In this document: one piece after another, positions 7,032 through 14,918 of the stretch
Numbering within the stretch: position 1 is the stretch's first letter
How the letters are laid out: every line of letters begins with the position of its first letter
Source: Fibrobacter sp.
Lineage (GTDB): Bacteria; Fibrobacterota; Fibrobacteria; Fibrobacterales; Fibrobacteraceae
NCBI GenBank assembly: GCA_016295375.1
Contig: JAEDLI010000043.1
Coordinates: forward strand, 1 to 17,702
DNA length: 17,702 nt
Direction: 5' to 3'
Position numbers and translations under genes: made by a program
The notes under the pieces: generated by a model
What the model was told of the DNA's origin: nothing
The model's database searches: none
Seen by the model: only the letters and a program-made list of their open reading frames with translations

Positions 7032-9104
7032 GTGCAAGACTCATTAGTTACCAAAGCCGCAGACAATGTCCGTATCCTTTCCGCCGCCATGGTCCAAAAG
7101 GCCAAGTCCGGTCACCCGGGTGGCGCCATGGGAGCTGCCGACGCCATAACGCTTCTCTATTCCGAGTTCTTGCGCTTTGACCCCGACGATCCGAACTGGA
7201 TGGCCCGCGACCGGTTTTTTATGGACCCCGGCCACATGAGCCCGCTTCTCTATTCCGAACTGGCCCTGGTGGGTCGGCTCACCATGGACGACATCAAGAA
7301 TTTCCGTCAGCTGGGTTCTCGCACGCCGGGTCACCCCGAGGTAGATGTGGCTCTCGGTATCGAGAACTCTTCGGGTCCTCTCGGCATCGGTCACGGCATT
7401 GCCCTGGGTGCGGCCATTGCGGAACGCTTCATGGTGGAACGTTTCGGCAAGATTCTGGAACACAAGACGGTGTGCCTGGTTTCTGACGGCGGCCTCGAAG
7501 AGGAAATCGCTTACGGCGTGGGCCGTATCGCCGGCCACCTCAAGCTTTCCAACCTGATTTTCTTCTACGACGCCAACCAGGTGCAGCTGAGCTGCAAGAC
7601 CGAAGAGGTCATGAGCCACGACTTTGTGGCCCAGTATGAGTCCTGGGGATTCCGCGTGATTGAATGCGACGGCAGTAACATCGCCGAACTTCGCAAGGCC
7701 TTCAAGGCGGCCTGGGCCGAAACGGAACGCCCGGTGCTCGTTTATGGCCATACCACCATGGCCAAGGGCGCTGTCGCCGAAGACGGTCGCAGCTACGAAG
7801 GTGAGGTCAGCACTCACGGTCAGCCCCTGAATGCTGCCGGCGCTTCTACCGAAGCTACCGTCAAGAACTTGGGCGGCAACCCCGAAGACCCGTTCCAGAT
7901 TTTCGACGACGTGAAGGCAGGCTTCGAGGCCCGCAAGCAGGAACTTCGCGGTGTCGCCGCCGAATGGAAAAAGCAGAAGGCCGAATGGGACAAGAAGAAC
8001 GCCGAAAAGTCCGCCACCCTGAACGAATGGCTCTCCGGCAAGGCTCCCAAGCTGGACCTGTCGAACCTCCCCATCAAGGAAGGGGTGGCCACCCGGGTTA
8101 CCAGCGGTACGGTGCTGGGCTACCTGGCCGAAAATTACCACAACATCATTTGCAGTTCCGCAGACCTTTCCAACTCCGACAACACTCAGGCCTTCCTCAA
8201 CAAGACGGGTATTTTCCGTCCGAACGATTTCAAGGGTGCCTTCGTGCAAGTGGGCGTGGCGGAACTGACCATGGGCGCCATCTGTAACGGTATCGCCCTG
8301 CATGGCGGGCTCTACCCGATTTGCGCCACCTTCTTCGTGTTCAGCGACTTCATGAAGCCCGCCATCCGTATGGCGGCCCTTATGGGGCTCCCCGTGAAGT
8401 ACGTGTTCACTCACGACAGTTTCCGCGTGGGCGAAGACGGTCCCACACACCAGCCTATCGAGCACGAAACTCAGATTCGCCTGCTGGAAGACCTCAAGAA
8501 GGAAAACGGCAAGTCCGAGATGCTGGTGCTCCGCCCGGCGGATGCCTTCGAAACTCTGGCAGCCTGGGAAATGGCTTTCGAAAACAACGACAGCCCCACG
8601 GCTCTCATTCTGACCCGTCAGGTGGTGAAGAGCCTCCCCGGCGAAAACCGCTACGAAGCCGCCAAGGCCTGCCGTAAGGGTGCATACATTGTAAGCGACA
8701 ACACCGCCGCTGGCGAAAAGCCGGACTTGACCCTGGTGGCCAACGGTTCCGACGTGCTGCTGGAACACGAAGCCGCCGAAGTCCTCCGCGGCGAAGGCAA
8801 GAAGGTCCGCGTGGTCTCCATGATCAGCCCGGCCCTGTTCCTCTCCCAGCCCAAGGATTTCCGCGACAAGATTCTGGTGCCTTGGACTCCGGTGTTCGCC
8901 CTGAGCAGCGGTCTTCCGGTGCTGTTCGACCGTGTGGTGGGCGGCTTTGGAAAGGCCTGCGGTCTGGAACGCTTTGGCGCTTCCGCTCCGGCCGGCGTGC
9001 TGGAGAAGGAATTCGGCTATGTGCCTGAGGCCGTGGTCAAGGCCGCCAAGGAATACCTGGCAGAATTCGCCCAGAACGTGGCAGATTTTAAGGCTAAGAA
9101 TTAG
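7032..9104 (+). CDS. tkt: transketolase
   Basis: 690 aa from the GTG at 7032, which has AGAGG 6 nt upstream; the frame stays open further upstream but without recognisable residues. It moves two-carbon units between sugar phosphates in the non-oxidative pentose phosphate pathway, using thiamine diphosphate (ThDP). Visible motifs: SGHPGGAMGAAD and FFMDPGHMSPLLYS near the N-terminus; GIGHGIALGAAIAE; the ThDP/metal site SDGGLEEE...FFYDANQVQLS, where the usual GDG is SDG, a form I recall from Bacteroidetes transketolases; VGVAELTMGAICNGIALHGG in the pyrimidine domain with the catalytic glutamate; and HDSFRVGEDGPTHQPIEH. Length is normal. It is a single gene with its own terminator, divergent from the GT-C gene. 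Confidence 0.97.
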   Translation: MQDSLVTKAADNVRILSAAMVQKAKSGHPGGAMGAADAITLLYSEFLRFDPDDPNWMARDRFFMDPGHMSPLLYSELALVGRLTMDDIKNFRQLGSRTPGHPEVDVALGIENSSGPLGIGHGIALGAAIAERFMVERFGKILEHKTVCLVSDGGLEEEIAYGVGRIAGHLKLSNLIFFYDANQVQLSCKTEEVMSHDFVAQYESWGFRVIECDGSNIAELRKAFKAAWAETERPVLVYGHTTMAKGAVAEDGRSYEGEVSTHGQPLNAAGASTEATVKNLGGNPEDPFQIFDDVKAGFEARKQELRGVAAEWKKQKAEWDKKNAEKSATLNEWLSGKAPKLDLSNLPIKEGVATRVTSGTVLGYLAENYHNIICSSADLSNSDNTQAFLNKTGIFRPNDFKGAFVQVGVAELTMGAICNGIALHGGLYPICATFFVFSDFMKPAIRMAALMGLPVKYVFTHDSFRVGEDGPTHQPIEHETQIRLLEDLKKENGKSEMLVLRPADAFETLAAWEMAFENNDSPTALILTRQVVKSLPGENRYEAAKACRKGAYIVSDNTAAGEKPDLTLVANGSDVLLEHEAAEVLRGEGKKVRVVSMISPALFLSQPKDFRDKILVPWTPVFALSSGLPVLFDRVVGGFGKACGLERFGASAPAGVLEKEFGYVPEAVVKAAKEYLAEFAQNVADFKAKN

Positions 9105-9138
9105 TTAGAGGCTAGGATTTAGAGACTAGGATCTAGAG
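9104..9138. repeat. heptanucleotide-period CTA array, copy C
   Basis: gttagag, gctagga, tttagag, actagga, tctagag: five consecutive 7-mers starting at the last base of the transketolase stop codon. The reverse complement resembles copy D (shared CTAGATCCTAG), so copies C and D are the same element in opposite orientation. Confidence 0.7.
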
Positions 9139-9146
9139 AGAAATTT

Positions 9147-9177
9147 AGGTCGCGGGTTGTCCGCGACCTTTTCTTTT
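9147..9177 (+). terminator. Rho-independent terminator of tkt
   Basis: AGGTCGCGG (9147-9155), GTTGT loop, CCGCGACCT (9161-9169), then TTTCTTTTT. It lies 43 nt after the tkt stop codon. Confidence 0.88.
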
Positions 9178-9210
9178 TGCTTTTGCGCAAGTTCATGAGA
9201 ATGTGGCAAC

Positions 9211-9250
9211 TTGTCATTGCGAAGGGCCTTGGCCCTGAAGCAATCTCTGT
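9211..9250. repeat. REP-like hairpin element (GTCATTGCGAAG...GAAGCAATCTC)
   Basis: A nested palindrome: outer arms ATTGC (9216-9220) / GCAAT (9240-9244), inner stem GGGCC (9224-9228), TT, GGCCC (9231-9235). The outer wording TTGTCATTGCGAAG...GAAGCAATCTC is that of short dispersed extragenic palindromes seen in many bacterial genomes. It directly follows the 3' end of the adaptor gene (minus strand) and may protect or end that message. Confidence 0.6.
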
Positions 9251-9255
9251 CCTGA

Positions 9256-10512
9256 CTACTTTTTCTTCTTGCCCGGCGGGCTTGGCATGAATGGGCTGCC
9301 GCCGCTGGTTTTGCCGGCTTCTGTGCGGGACAGGACTTCTTGCCCCACGACCACGGAATCGCCCAGCTCCAGGCCCGCAAGGATTTGCACGTTCACGCCG
9401 TCGTTAAGGCCGGTGGTGACAGGGTGGGGGACCAGTTTGCCGTTCAGGTTTATCCAGACTTTGTCGCCGTCCTGTTTAGCCGGGCGGTTTGTCCCTTTCT
9501 TTGCGCCTTTTTGCGAGGCTCCTGGGAATCCGTCTGCGGCCGCATCTGGCGGTGGCGGCAGTCCTTCGGGCTTTGCAAAGGCGGTGCCGCCAGCAGGGTT
9601 GAACTTCAGGGCCTTTACCGGGACGGTGAGGGCGTTTTCCACTTCTCTGGTGACGATAGTGCAGGTGGCCGTCATGCCGGGGAGCAACTTGAGTTTCGGG
9701 TTCTTGGCGTTGATGACCACCGTGTAGGTGACCACGTTGCTTGTGGTGGTGGGGTTCAGGCGGACTTCTTGCACCTTGCCCGTAAAGGTTTCGTTCTGGA
9801 AGGCATCTACGGTGAAGGTGACCTTCTGGCCTTTTTTCACCGAGCCGATGTCCGCCTCATCTACGTCGGCCATGACCTTCATCTGTTTCAGGTCCTTGGC
9901 GATGACGAACAGGGTGGGCGTGCTCATGGAGGCGGCCACGGTCTGGCCTACATCTACGGCCCGCTTCAGCACCACGCCGTCGATGGGGCTCTTGATGGTG
10001 GCGTAGCTCAGGTTCAACTTGGCCTGGGCCACGTCGTTCTGGCTGCGTTCCAGGGCGTACTTGGCGGCGTTCATGTTGTATTCGGCCTGTTCCAGGTCAA
10101 CGGCGCTGGCGCTGTTGGATTGTGACAGTGCCAAAATTCTCTGGTAGGTGTTGGCCTTGTACTGGAAGTCGATTTCGGCGGAATGGAGGGCGATTTCAGC
10201 CTGGTTCAGGGTGGACTGCAACTTGGACTTGTCCAGTTCCGCGATGACCTGGCCCTTTTTGACTTTGGAATTGAAGTCCACGAAAATTTCGGCGATGTCG
10301 CCGGAAACCTGGGTACCCACTTCCACTTGGTCCACGGGTTCTAGCGTGCCGGTGGCGGAGATGACGGTGGAAAGGGTCAGCTTGGTCACGGGGGCGCTGA
10401 CCGGTACGCCTACTTCGCTTGCCGCAGAATTTCTGAAGAAAAAGAACTTCACGCCTACGGCAATGGCCGCAAGCACAAGGAGAACGACGAGTATCTTCAG
10501 AAGTTTCTTCAT
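9256..10512 (-). CDS. MacA/HlyD-type periplasmic adaptor (membrane fusion protein)
   Basis: 418 aa from the ATG at 10512. Residues 1-25 form a signal/anchor helix (MKKLLKILVVLLVLAAIAVGV). Then follow a barrel-sandwich half GTLEPVDQVEVGTQVSGDIAEIFVDFNSKVKKGQVIAELD, a long alpha-helical hairpin (about 95-165), the second lipoyl-like half ATIKSPIDGVVLKRAVDVGQTV, the beta-barrel domain (DEADIGSVKKGQKVTFTVDAF), and a membrane-proximal domain ending in a Gly/Pro/Lys-rich tail (PSPPGKKKK). Such adaptors link an inner-membrane MacB-type ABC transporter or RND pump to an outer-membrane TolC channel. Neither partner is next to it: both neighbours are on the opposite strand. No SD is seen; TATTTTTG lies 10 nt before the ATG. 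Family is certain; the substrate is unknown. Confidence 0.9.
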   Translation of the reverse strand: MKKLLKILVVLLVLAAIAVGVKFFFFRNSAASEVGVPVSAPVTKLTLSTVISATGTLEPVDQVEVGTQVSGDIAEIFVDFNSKVKKGQVIAELDKSKLQSTLNQAEIALHSAEIDFQYKANTYQRILALSQSNSASAVDLEQAEYNMNAAKYALERSQNDVAQAKLNLSYATIKSPIDGVVLKRAVDVGQTVAASMSTPTLFVIAKDLKQMKVMADVDEADIGSVKKGQKVTFTVDAFQNETFTGKVQEVRLNPTTTSNVVTYTVVINAKNPKLKLLPGMTATCTIVTREVENALTVPVKALKFNPAGGTAFAKPEGLPPPPDAAADGFPGASQKGAKKGTNRPAKQDGDKVWINLNGKLVPHPVTTGLNDGVNVQILAGLELGDSVVVGQEVLSRTEAGKTSGGSPFMPSPPGKKKK

Positions 10513-10522
10513 GGGTCGGTTG

Positions 10523-10530
10523 CAAAAATA
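10523..10530 (-). promoter_or_regulatory. possible TAnnTTTG promoter element of the adaptor gene
   Basis: Minus strand TATTTTTG, 10 nt before the ATG, with a TTTG about 22 nt further upstream that could be a -33 element. An alternative sigma70 reading is TTGTGT with a 17-nt spacer to TTTATT. Tentative. Confidence 0.3.
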
Positions 10531-10633
10531 AAAAGTATTCTCATGACTAACACAAACTTTGATGCCCCGGAACCGCAATCCGTTGCATTTTTTATATTAC
10601 CACCTACCATTGAAGCGTCTTGTCTCCAGCAAC

Positions 10634-10682
10634 CCTAAAGCCTACAACCTACAACTTCTAACCCCTAGATCCTAGCCCCTAA
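10634..10682. repeat. heptanucleotide-period CTA array, copy D
   Basis: Seven consecutive 7-mers (cctaaag, cctacaa, cctacaa, cttctaa, cccctag, atcctag, cccctaa) end 2 nt before the start codon of the CDF gene, so the array occupies the position of the ribosome-binding site. It resembles copy A in its first half and the reverse complement of copy C in its second half. Confidence 0.7.
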
Positions 10683-10684
10683 CT

Positions 10685-11599
10685 ATGACCCGTATCGTAA
10701 AAAAAGATGACAGTGCCGAAGTCCGCCGCGTAACGTGGGTGGGGCTTGGCTGGAACGCCGCCTTGACGGTACTCAAGTTCCTGGCCGGGTTTTTCGGCGG
10801 GTCCCAGGCCCTGGTGGCAGACGCCATCCACAGTGCCTCTGACTTTGTGACGGACATCGCGGTTATCGTGGGGAGCCATTTCTGGAACCTGCCTCCCGAT
10901 GCGGAACACCCCTACGGGCACAGGCGTTTCGAGACCCTCGTGACACTGGGTATCGGGCTTTCGGTGGCCGCCGTGGGCGTGGGTCTCGGCTACAAGGCGG
11001 TCCAGACCCTTTTGCAGGGGGAGGGCGCACACCCCGAAACCGTGGTGGCGGTGATGGCGCTGGCTTCCATTGCTATCAAGGAAATTCTATTCCGCTATAC
11101 CCGCGCCGAAGGTCGCAAGATTCGAAGCCAGGCCCTGGAAGCAAACGCCTGGCACCACCGTAGCGATGCCTTCAGTTCTATCCCGGTGCTTATCGCGGTG
11201 GTCATTTCGCTGGTGTTTCCACAACTCTGGTTTGCCGATGCGGTGGGTGCCTTGATCGTGGCCTTCTTTGTGCTGCGTTCGGCCTATGAGATTGCTTCTC
11301 CGGGGGCTAGGCAGTTGGTGGACCAGGGGGCAAGCGAACAGGTGGCCAAGAAACTTCTGGAAATCGCCCTCGGGCATTCGAAGGTGATGAGCGTTCACGG
11401 GTTCCGCACCCGCTATGTAGGGAGCGACCTGCATGTGGACTTGCATATCGTGGTGGACGCCCAGATGAGCCTGCTGGAGGCTCACGACGTGGCCGAAGAG
11501 GTGGAACAGTTGCTGATTCAGGCCGACGAGAACGTGGTGGACGCCTTGGTGCATGTGGACCCCTACGACCCCGCCCGCGCAGGCAAGAAGGACGAATAG
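10685..11599 (+). CDS. CDF-family cation efflux transporter
   Basis: 304 aa. Cation diffusion facilitators export Zn2+, Fe2+, Mn2+ or similar ions from the cytoplasm in exchange for protons, as dimers. Six hydrophobic segments fill residues 15-215. The metal site is visible as DAIHSASD in helix 2 (H49 and D53) and HHRSD in helix 5 (H158 and D162); an HxxxD pair in helix 2 is typical of zinc-type members. The HPYGHRRFE motif (76-84) between helices 2 and 3 is also characteristic. A C-terminal ferredoxin-like domain (about 220-295; SVHGFRTRYVGSDLHVDLHI) carries the His/Asp residues of the cytoplasmic metal site. No SD precedes the ATG; a CTA heptad array abuts it. The oxidoreductase gene starts 3 nt after the stop. 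The metal is inferred only. Confidence 0.92.
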   Translation: MTRIVKKDDSAEVRRVTWVGLGWNAALTVLKFLAGFFGGSQALVADAIHSASDFVTDIAVIVGSHFWNLPPDAEHPYGHRRFETLVTLGIGLSVAAVGVGLGYKAVQTLLQGEGAHPETVVAVMALASIAIKEILFRYTRAEGRKIRSQALEANAWHHRSDAFSSIPVLIAVVISLVFPQLWFADAVGALIVAFFVLRSAYEIASPGARQLVDQGASEQVAKKLLEIALGHSKVMSVHGFRTRYVGSDLHVDLHIVVDAQMSLLEAHDVAEEVEQLLIQADENVVDALVHVDPYDPARAGKKDE

Positions 11600-11602
11600 T
11601 CC

Positions 11603-12562
11603 ATGAAAGCAATCCTTGTAGGCAACGGAACCATGGGCGGCCGCCATCGTGGCCGTTTCGAGACCTGCGGAGTTTCTTTCGTAGGTGTTGCGGACAACGA
11701 TTCCGAATTCGAGCAGATTGCAGATAAACTAAATACTGCTGGTAACGCGAAGACTGTGGATTTTGCGGTCATTGCGTCCCCGGCCACAACCCACTACCGC
11801 TACACGAAATACTTTTTGGAAAGGCGAATCCCCGTTTTTGTAGAAAAACCCCTGGCCACTACCGCCGAACAGGCCCAGGAACTGGTGGACATGGCTGCGG
11901 CTTCGGGGACGGTTCTTTTTGTGGCACAGTCGGAGTGCTTCAACCCCATTTTCCTCAATTTCCGCAAGCACTTTTTGGCGGAACTGAACGAGAGGCGTGC
12001 TGATGGCGGGGCCGGCTTTGCGGCGGGAGGAATCGCCGCGACGGACGGGCACGGCTGCGATACGGCTGGTAATGAGCCGTGTCGGGGCGTGCATCTGGAA
12101 TTTAGGCGCGAACACCGGTACTCCAGCCGCTGTCGCGATGTAAACGTGATGCTGGACTTGCTTGTTCACGACTTGAGCATGTTCCTTACCATGTTTCCCT
12201 ATGGCGATGTCCGTGTTAAAAGCAGGAACGAATCGCCCGACGGAAACTACGCCCAGGCGAAACTGAAGGTGGTGAGCGGGCCTTTCGCCGGAGCCTCTGC
12301 GGATTTTGTCGTTGACCGTGAAAGCGCTGCGGATCTTCGGAACATCACGGTGAATTTTGCCCGGAATGGCGAATTGCCGTCATCGAACTATACGGTAAGC
12401 CTTGCCCGGTACACGCCGGAAGGCGAAATCGCCCACGTTCCCGATTCCCTGGACAACGAACACCGATTCTTCTTGAAACTCTTGGCAGGGGCCTGTACAG
12501 ACTGGGGCCGCCGCGCCGCCCAAAACGCCGCCGATTGCGTGAGGATGTGCGGTGGGGGGTGA
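11603..12562 (+). CDS. Gfo/Idh/MocA-family NAD(P)-dependent oxidoreductase
   Basis: 319 aa. The N-terminal Rossmann fold begins AILVGNGTMGGRHRGRF (a variant GxGxxG, residues 6-11). FAVIASPATTHY and VFVEKPLA follow; the lysine of EKPLA is the conserved catalytic/cofactor residue of the family. The C-terminal half carries DVNVMLDLLVHDLSMF with the conserved HD pair. Residues about 132-162 are Gly/Ala/Arg-rich without family resemblance and look like an insertion before HLEFRREHRYS. The substrate is unknown; such enzymes act on sugars, inositols or similar polyols. The gene starts 3 nt after the CDF stop codon, with AGGA about 10 nt upstream, so the two are cotranscribed, although no metabolic link is evident. 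Confidence 0.88.
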   Translation: MKAILVGNGTMGGRHRGRFETCGVSFVGVADNDSEFEQIADKLNTAGNAKTVDFAVIASPATTHYRYTKYFLERRIPVFVEKPLATTAEQAQELVDMAAASGTVLFVAQSECFNPIFLNFRKHFLAELNERRADGGAGFAAGGIAATDGHGCDTAGNEPCRGVHLEFRREHRYSSRCRDVNVMLDLLVHDLSMFLTMFPYGDVRVKSRNESPDGNYAQAKLKVVSGPFAGASADFVVDRESAADLRNITVNFARNGELPSSNYTVSLARYTPEGEIAHVPDSLDNEHRFFLKLLAGACTDWGRRAAQNAADCVRMCGGG

Positions 12563-12581
12563 TTGCTGATTTTGATTGTGT

Positions 12582-12601
12582 AAAAGGGGAAAGCCTTCCC
12601 C
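12582..12601 (-). terminator. probable terminator of the lipoprotein-FRG-membrane operon
   Basis: Minus strand: GGGGAA (12601-12596), GGCT loop, TTCCCC (12591-12586), then TTTTA. It lies about 80 nt beyond the stop codon of the membrane protein gene. Confidence 0.55.
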
Positions 12602-12637
12602 CTCGCTTCAGCCCCGGCCCACCCAAATTGTCAAGCC

Positions 12638-12656
12638 AGCCTCGCGCGGGCTTTTT
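12638..12656 (+). terminator. terminator of the CDF-oxidoreductase operon
   Basis: AGCCT (12638-12642), CGCGC loop, GGGCT (12648-12652, with one T-G pair), then a run of T to 12656. Short stem but correct form and position, 75 nt after the stop codon. Confidence 0.6.
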
Positions 12657-12678
12657 AGCATTCAAGCAAAAATATAAT

Positions 12679-13926
12679 TTAGGAATCTACCAGAAACGAG
12701 TATGGGTCAGGGAATTTATATGGACACAGATCATAGCGCAAATCATTGATTTTACGCCAAAGGTTATCAATCTCTTGATCAGAAAAAGAATCTGAACCAA
12801 TCTGGAAAAACGAATAGTCCCCATCCACATCTTTTCGAATAAAATAGAAGTTACTTTCTGTTGAAGGAATTATAAACAATTCTCTCAAAATTGGGCTTGT
12901 GGAATCAGTCTCACGATTATGCAATACTTTCCCTGATTCCGAATAAATCTCGTCTGCTTCTCTGGAATCGCTCTTTGAATTTGCTGGATTTACATAGTCA
13001 AATCCGTATAAATCGTATATAACTTTGTATGATTTGGAATAAACTTCACTATGAAAGATAAAATTTGTGTTGAGAACACTTTTATTGTGATATTTTTCAT
13101 CAATCCGGTCCACAGACCTTAAGTAATACTTCTCTGTAAAAACAAAGGCATCCTCCTCAGCGACATTTCTTACAAGGTTATCTTTTTCATTCAAATTTAA
13201 ATGATTGAAGAATTTATCCCAAGTCTCTCGTCTTTTAACATCGTCGTATTTAATATTTTTCACAAAGTAATCAATAATACCCTTACACAGATTCTCCTTC
13301 TCTTGCCTTTCAGACTCTGAAAAATTGCTAAGGAAAGGAATCTTGAGAAACAAGTCATCTATCAATTCGTAAAATTTGAAATTATGCGTCTTTGATACTA
13401 TGACTCCATTACTCCATTCAATACTTTTAATTATTCGTGAAGAACTTTTGGAATCGTTTTTGGGGGAGTTTAATATTTCTTCATCTAAGTATGCTCGATA
13501 AAAATTCCTAACATGAGTTTCTATCCACACATCGCGCTCGTTATCATAGCATTTTTTGAGAATCTCTTGACACGATTCTGCAAGCCTGTCTATTTGTTCT
13601 TTGTAGACTCTCTCCACAGAATCAATACGATCTTCTATGTTATGCATACGTATTCTATAAAAAATAAAACCACTTTGTAAAAAACAAAGTAATCCAATCA
13701 AGGCATATACAAAAGCAACGTTTCGATCCGTCGAATAACTACTATTTAGGCAAGATGTCACGGCTGCCAAGCAGGCAATTCCTAATGCAGGTACAATAAA
13801 AGCATAAATTTTCTTGGTCCTATCAGTTCTATTTCCCATACCCAAACAAAACCAAAATACAAAAGGTAACCCACCCCATAGTAATATAGCCAATCCAATA
13901 CCGGCAAAAATTTCTTCCAGCGTCAT
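12679..13926 (-). CDS. membrane protein of unknown family, three N-terminal helices plus cytoplasmic domain
   Basis: 415 aa. The start chosen is the ATG at 13926, which overlaps the stop of the FRG gene (TGATG) and has AGAGG 6 nt upstream; an ATG at 13944 lacks an SD. Hydrophobic helices lie at about residues 5-30 (IFAGIGLAILLWGGLPFVFWF), 38-58 (IYAFIVPALGIACLAAVTSCL) and 68-90 (VAFVYALIGLLCFLQSGFIFY). An amphipathic, probably coiled-coil stretch follows (about 93-130). The remaining ~280 residues are soluble, rich in Lys, Asp, Asn and Ser, with no motif I recognise; several Phe/Tyr-Asp patches occur. Translational coupling to the FRG protein implies a joint function. The base composition is strongly AT-rich compared with genes to the left. 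Function unknown; a membrane effector or anchor for the FRG protein is an inference. Confidence 0.75.
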   Translation of the reverse strand: MTLEEIFAGIGLAILLWGGLPFVFWFCLGMGNRTDRTKKIYAFIVPALGIACLAAVTSCLNSSYSTDRNVAFVYALIGLLCFLQSGFIFYRIRMHNIEDRIDSVERVYKEQIDRLAESCQEILKKCYDNERDVWIETHVRNFYRAYLDEEILNSPKNDSKSSSRIIKSIEWSNGVIVSKTHNFKFYELIDDLFLKIPFLSNFSESERQEKENLCKGIIDYFVKNIKYDDVKRRETWDKFFNHLNLNEKDNLVRNVAEEDAFVFTEKYYLRSVDRIDEKYHNKSVLNTNFIFHSEVYSKSYKVIYDLYGFDYVNPANSKSDSREADEIYSESGKVLHNRETDSTSPILRELFIIPSTESNFYFIRKDVDGDYSFFQIGSDSFSDQEIDNLWRKINDLRYDLCPYKFPDPYSFLVDS

Positions 13927-14915
13927 CAGTAACCTCTCATGCACGTTTGCCGATTCGTTAAGTTCCTAACAATCTCTGAAGAAAAAACATCTACATTATC
14001 TGGAAATAGGTGAACTTTGTCTACACCCAAAATAGATAGTTCAGACAGCAATTCTTTTTTATGCTCGCCACATATCTTCAAACATCTACAAAAAGGGGAA
14101 TCCTTCTCAATTTTTGCGATTGAGGCTTCTATATATGGTGAATCCGGGTTTTGTTTGATTTCGTTTGGAAAGAGTAAAAATTTTCCTTGTTGTGCTTGGT
14201 GCCTTAATGCCCGTCGTGGAGGATTTACCACAACTGGGTGTAAAAATCCACGAATTTGATTTTCCCGATTCGAATAGAGTGATTTGTATTGTTTGTCACT
14301 AAAATAGGGTTTACGAAATGCACGCTCATAAAAAGCGTCAAGAGACAGGCATCTTCCTTCTGTTAGTGAATACGAATCTGCATGCGCCTCCATTAACGGA
14401 TAAATTGACGAATAAGAATGCATATCAAAGAACAAGATTATTTCTCCATCGCCATTTTTACCGTTATCTGACTGGCAGGCAAAAAACAATGCAACAAGCA
14501 GATTGCTTGTAACATCCAGTAACCTTGTCGGAATACCATAATGTTGTAGCAAAGCCAACTTTTCTAAGGGCCTATAACCCGGCTTGAAAAAATCAGGTTT
14601 CTCCGTCTGTGGAATTTCTATAAATTCTTTTTCGTGTATAAAGTTTGAATTCCGACCTAATCTGGGAATAATTTCATACTCCGCATTAGACTGACCTCGA
14701 AATAAAACCTCTGGATCAAACTTATTCATCATGTTCAACGAGTCAACATACAAATCACCTGAACCAGGATAAATCTTATTGAAATACCCACATGCCGAAT
14801 CCATCATTTCCCTTTTTGATGGAATCTTTTCCCATATCCGCTTAATATACTCGGAAATTAAGGGGCAACATTCTTTGCTATTTTCATATTCAAGAAAATC
14901 TGAAACCCTAGCCAT
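13926..14915 (-). CDS. FRG-domain protein
   Basis: 329 aa; the ATG at 14915 has AAGGA 7 nt upstream and lies 3 nt after the lipoprotein stop. The FRG domain is clear: LFRGQSNAEYEIIPRLGR at 71-88 (the name-giving F72-R73-G74), LALLQHYGIPTRLLDVTSN at 120-138, ALFFACQSD at 142-150, GEIILFF near 157, and a distal RRALRHQAQQGKFLLFP at about 234-250. All the hallmark blocks of the family are present, so it appears intact. The biochemical activity of FRG proteins is not established to my knowledge; they are often seen in mobile or phage-resistance neighbourhoods. No membrane segment or signal peptide is present, so it is cytoplasmic. Its stop codon overlaps the start of the membrane protein gene. 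AT-rich. Confidence 0.9.
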   Translation of the reverse strand: MARVSDFLEYENSKECCPLISEYIKRIWEKIPSKREMMDSACGYFNKIYPGSGDLYVDSLNMMNKFDPEVLFRGQSNAEYEIIPRLGRNSNFIHEKEFIEIPQTEKPDFFKPGYRPLEKLALLQHYGIPTRLLDVTSNLLVALFFACQSDNGKNGDGEIILFFDMHSYSSIYPLMEAHADSYSLTEGRCLSLDAFYERAFRKPYFSDKQYKSLYSNRENQIRGFLHPVVVNPPRRALRHQAQQGKFLLFPNEIKQNPDSPYIEASIAKIEKDSPFCRCLKICGEHKKELLSELSILGVDKVHLFPDNVDVFSSEIVRNLTNRQTCMRGY

Positions 14916-14918
14916 CTG

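Noticed and set aside
7044..8768. A 574-codon open frame on the minus strand opposite transketolase
   Set aside because: It mirrors a conserved, full-length transketolase; its length is explained by GC-rich third positions. No recognisable motif.
9340..10125. Open frame of 261 codons on the plus strand opposite the adaptor gene
   Set aside because: Antisense shadow of a clear MacA/HlyD protein; Gly/His/Val-rich with no domain or start signal.
12535..12795. Small plus-strand open frame across the convergent terminators
   Set aside because: It overlaps the end of the oxidoreductase gene, two terminators and the 3' end of the membrane protein gene; no start signal.
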